Shown here in pieces: positions 5,904 to 7,878 of a stretch of DNA of 7,878 nt. The stretch comes from Planctomycetota bacterium (lineage in GTDB: Bacteria; Planctomycetota; Brocadiia; Brocadiales; Bathyanammoxibiaceae). The position numbers and the translations under genes are program-made. Where the stretch lies: positions 1 to 7,878 of the forward strand of contig JAUVQR010000052.1 in assembly GCA_030598065.1 (NCBI GenBank), in the 5' to 3' direction. The notes beneath the pieces were generated by a model. The model saw only the letters and a program-made list of their open reading frames with translations. It was not told the DNA's origin and searched no databases. Every line of letters begins with the position of its first letter. The first letter of the stretch is position 1.

Positions 5904-7025
5904 GTGTTTGAGGCAATAATCACGTTATTAAGAAATGAACAGGTGATAGCTACGGCAATCATATTGCTGAAGATTGCCATAGTCTTCGGCTTCGTGCTGA
6001 ACGTTGCGGCGGTAATGAGCTGGGTCGAGAGGAAGCAGAGCGCCGTGATGCAAGATCGCATTGGCGCGAACCGCGCCGACATCCTGGGGCTCAGGATGAT
6101 AGGGCTTTTCCACATACTGGCGGACACCATAAAGATGTTGACCAAAGAGGATTGGATTCCTCCGAAGGGAAATCCGCTGCTGCACACGCTGGCGCCTTTT
6201 CTGTCATTATTTGCTGCGCTTATCGTCTTTGCCGTCATACCTTTCGGTGACACGCTCCATGTCGGCTCCTACAACATACCGTTGCAGATAGTAGACCTGG
6301 ACGTAGGGGTGCTGTTTGTGCTGGCCTTCGGTTCGCTGGGCGTATACAGCGTGGTGCTTGCAGGATGGTCGTCTGATAACAAGTATTCGTTGCTGGGCGG
6401 CGTAAGGGGCGCGGCCCAGGTCATCTCTTACGAGTTGGCGCTGGGGCTTTCCATAATCGGTGTGGTTATGGTCTTCGGGTCTGTAGAGCTTGACGACATT
6501 GCGAGGGCGCAGGGCGGCTACGTACTGGGCTTCATCCCGTGCTGGGGCGTGGTGGTGCAGCCCCTGGGTTTCCTGATATTCTTTGCCGCGGCCGTGGCAG
6601 AAACCAAACGTACCCCCTTTGACCTCCCGGAGAGTGAATCGGAGATTATCGGCTATTTTACGGAATACAGCGGTATGAAATTCGGCGCGTTCTGGATGGG
6701 CGAATTTATAGAGATAGTTGCGGTGGCCGGGGTTATGACGGCGCTTTACTTCGGCGGGTGGCAGGTGCCTTTCTTGAATGATAAGGGGCTGGCTGTCGCC
6801 GGCGCATTGGCGATACCCCTGCCCCATCTGCTGGTGGTGTTGATGCAGGTGACGGCGTTCGTTATCAAGGTGCTTTTCTTCTGCTGGCTGATGCTGTTGA
6901 TAAGGTGGACGTTACCTAGATTCAGGTATGACCAGCTTATGGACTTCGGCTGGAAGTTCTTGCTCCCGTTGGCGCTGCTCAACGTGGTGCTGACCGGTTT
7001 CCTGTTGCTTGCTTTTAGGGGATAA
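5904..7025 (+). CDS. nuoH: NADH-quinone oxidoreductase subunit H (ND1)
   Basis: Integral membrane subunit that forms the membrane end of the quinone tunnel and the start of the proton pathway (E channel). It has 373 residues, slightly longer than the usual 320-350. The start is GTG; the N-terminus MFEAIITLL leads straight into TM1. About eight membrane segments are visible, near residues 16-40, 94-114, 132-154, 172-192, 210-231, 262-284, 307-334 and 351-370. Signatures: SWVERKQSAVMQDRIGANRA (39-58), the first ND1 pattern; and AETKRTPFDLPESESE (232-247) followed by IIGYFTEYSGMKFG, the second ND1 pattern and the acidic TM5-TM6 loop at the quinone site. This loop seems one residue shorter than the usual E-x-E-L-V-A-G-Y-H-T-E-Y spacing. 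Also visible is GWSSDNKYSLLGGVRGAAQ (154-172), a conserved polar loop. The gene starts 6 bases after nuoG. Confidence 0.97.
   Translation: MFEAIITLLRNEQVIATAIILLKIAIVFGFVLNVAAVMSWVERKQSAVMQDRIGANRADILGLRMIGLFHILADTIKMLTKEDWIPPKGNPLLHTLAPFLSLFAALIVFAVIPFGDTLHVGSYNIPLQIVDLDVGVLFVLAFGSLGVYSVVLAGWSSDNKYSLLGGVRGAAQVISYELALGLSIIGVVMVFGSVELDDIARAQGGYVLGFIPCWGVVVQPLGFLIFFAAAVAETKRTPFDLPESESEIIGYFTEYSGMKFGAFWMGEFIEIVAVAGVMTALYFGGWQVPFLNDKGLAVAGALAIPLPHLLVVLMQVTAFVIKVLFFCWLMLLIRWTLPRFRYDQLMDFGWKFLLPLALLNVVLTGFLLLAFRG
7017..7022 (+). promoter_or_regulatory. Shine-Dalgarno site of nuoI
   Basis: AGGGGA at the very end of nuoH (it covers the last Arg-Gly codons) ends 6 bases before the GTG at 7029 and supports that start. 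Confidence 0.65.
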
Positions 7026-7028
7026 GAG

Positions 7029-7616
7029 GTGAAGATAGTCTGTGAAAAATTAAGCTTCCTTGAGAGCCTTTATCTCTTTGAGGTAATTAGGGGACTGAGG
7101 ATTACCGCGGGCCATTTTGTGTATAACATGTATTACCACGTGGCCCATCTCCTGGGTCTCTGCCTGGACGTTCCGGCGGCGGTAACCATACAGTATCCGG
7201 AGGAGAGAATCCCCGTCTCAAAGAGATGGCGCGGGCAGCACAGGCTGAACACCAGACCGGACGGTTCGACCCGGTGCGTGGCGTGCATGCTATGCGAAAC
7301 CGTGTGTCCCATGCAGTGCATACACATCGTGGCGGAAGAGCACGAAGACCCGCAGATTGAGAAATGCCCGCAGAGCTTTGAGATAGACATAACCAGGTGC
7401 TGCTGGTGCGGCATGTGCGAGGAAGTCTGCCCGGTGGACGCCATGTACATGGACACGGGACAGATTCCCGAGGCCGGCTACAGCCGGGAAGACCTGAGCT
7501 ACGACAAAGAAGTCTTGATAAAGAAGCACCCGCTGCCGGGTTATCAGAGGAGCCATAACTCTCCCGGTACCGGCGCGCCAAAGGTAAACCCGTTAGGGCG
7601 TTACGAAGAGACATAA
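7029..7616 (+). CDS. nuoI: NADH-quinone oxidoreductase subunit I (ferredoxin-like, 23 kDa)
   Basis: Q-module subunit (TYKY/Nqo9 family) with two [4Fe-4S] clusters, N6a and N6b, that carry electrons from NuoG to N2 in NuoB. It has 195 residues, normal for the family. The N-terminal amphipathic region, with GLRITAGHF (22-30), lies along the membrane. IQYPEERIPVSKRWRGQHRL (54-73) precedes the first cluster motif. Motif 1 is Cys83, Cys86, Cys89, Cys93-Pro (CVACMLCETVCP); motif 2 is Cys124, Cys127, Cys130, Cys134-Pro (CCWCGMCEEVCP). Both are complete CxxCxxCxxxCP sets. Cys97, Cys113 and Cys125 are extra cysteines; Cys125-Trp126 takes the place of the more common Ile-Phe. The start is GTG, 3 bases after the nuoH stop, with AGGGGA upstream. 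The C-terminal tail after about residue 150 (SREDLSYDKEVLIKK onward) is family-like, ending in a Pro/Gly-rich stretch. Confidence 0.97.
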   Translation: MKIVCEKLSFLESLYLFEVIRGLRITAGHFVYNMYYHVAHLLGLCLDVPAAVTIQYPEERIPVSKRWRGQHRLNTRPDGSTRCVACMLCETVCPMQCIHIVAEEHEDPQIEKCPQSFEIDITRCCWCGMCEEVCPVDAMYMDTGQIPEAGYSREDLSYDKEVLIKKHPLPGYQRSHNSPGTGAPKVNPLGRYEET

Positions 7617-7618
7617 AA

Positions 7619-7878
7619 ATGGAACAACTGTTTTTTTTCTTAGCTTTCGGTATAGCGATAGTCTCTGCGGCGTCAGTGGTACTGCAGAGCAAGGTGATGT
7701 ACAGTGTGCTGTCGTTGATAGTCACGCTGTTGGCCGTCGCCTGGATATACGCCATGTTGAGCGCCTCGTTCCTGGCCATCGTGCAAATCATAATATACGC
7801 GGGCGCGGTCATGGTGCTCATTTTGTTTGCCGTGATGATGCTCGGGTTTGATGAGGATGAGACGGGGCAAAGGCGCAC
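7619..7878 (+). CDS. nuoJ: NADH-quinone oxidoreductase subunit J (3'-partial)
   Basis: Membrane subunit (ND6 family) that links the NuoH/NuoA quinone region to the antiporter-like subunits; its third helix changes conformation during turnover in structures of complex I. The frame is open from ATG 7619 to the window end: 86 full codons against the usual 160-200, so about half is present. Visible: TM1 (residues about 4-22, FFFLAFGIAIVSAASVV), TM2 (about 28-46, YSVLSLIVTLLAVAWIY), and TM3 carrying the family's best-conserved block, FLAIVQIIIYAGAVMVLILF (residues about 51-70), followed by an acidic loop (GFDEDETG). GAAGAG at 7605-7610 is a weak ribosome-binding site, 8 bases before the start. nuoI ends 2 bases upstream. 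The third codon block contains a run of eight T residues (7631-7638). nuoK should follow downstream. Confidence 0.95.
   Translation, partial: MEQLFFFLAFGIAIVSAASVVLQSKVMYSVLSLIVTLLAVAWIYAMLSASFLAIVQIIIYAGAVMVLILFAVMMLGFDEDETGQRR

Noticed and set aside
6207..6827. 206-residue open frame on the minus strand within nuoH
   Set aside because: Rich in His, Arg and Gln, as expected for the reverse of a hydrophobic membrane gene; no ribosome-binding site or family motif.
7600..7640. Intrinsic terminator before nuoJ suggested by the T-run
   Set aside because: There is no GC-rich hairpin directly upstream, and the T-run is coding within nuoJ.
7102..7878. 258-residue minus-strand frame running off the window end
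   Set aside because: Antisense to nuoI and nuoJ; its Ser/Arg/Pro/Cys-rich composition is a shadow of the cluster motifs, and no domain is recognisable.

Overview
The window is a run of the nuo operon, which encodes the 14-subunit proton-pumping NADH:quinone oxidoreductase (respiratory complex I). Every gene is on the + strand, in the canonical order nuoA-B-C-D-E-F-G-H-I-J. The window opens inside nuoA (its first codons lie upstream) and closes inside nuoJ (its 3' end and the expected nuoK-L-M-N lie downstream). nuoB to nuoI are complete and show no frameshift or premature stop.

Layout: 2-307 nuoA (5'-partial), 298-771 nuoB, 771-1262 nuoC, 1263-2471 nuoD, 2505-2975 nuoE, 2978-4276 nuoF, 4278-5897 nuoG, 5904-7025 nuoH, 7029-7616 nuoI, 7619-7878 nuoJ (3'-partial). 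Genes overlap or lie within 6 bases of each other everywhere except nuoD-nuoE, where 33 bases hold a small hairpin with a Shine-Dalgarno-like loop. I see no promoter or strong terminator, so the block looks like part of one polycistronic transcript with translational coupling. No stretch of 300 bases or more lacks a gene.

How the parts work together: NuoE, F and G form the NADH-oxidising N module (FMN plus clusters N1a, N3, N1b, N4, N5 and N7). NuoB, C, D and I form the connecting Q module (N6a, N6b, N2 and the quinone pocket). NuoA, H and J are membrane subunits next to that pocket that link quinone reduction to proton translocation. All expected cluster-ligand cysteines can be seen, so the complex should be functional and NADH-linked.

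Organism: a bacterium with moderately GC-rich DNA. By eye, ATA (Ile) and AGG (Arg) codons are unusually frequent for that composition. NuoC and NuoD are separate proteins, unlike the NuoCD fusion of E. coli and relatives. The style resembles environmental lineages such as Nitrospirota, Brocadiales-type Planctomycetes or deltaproteobacterial groups, but I cannot fix a taxon from sequence alone.

This is an ordinary housekeeping region. I found no hidden new system. The points worth a second look are a NuoG with a shortened molybdopterin-type domain, an apparent one-residue contraction in the NuoH quinone-site loop, an atypical NuoD C-terminus, extra cysteines near cluster N2, and the nuoE leader hairpin.
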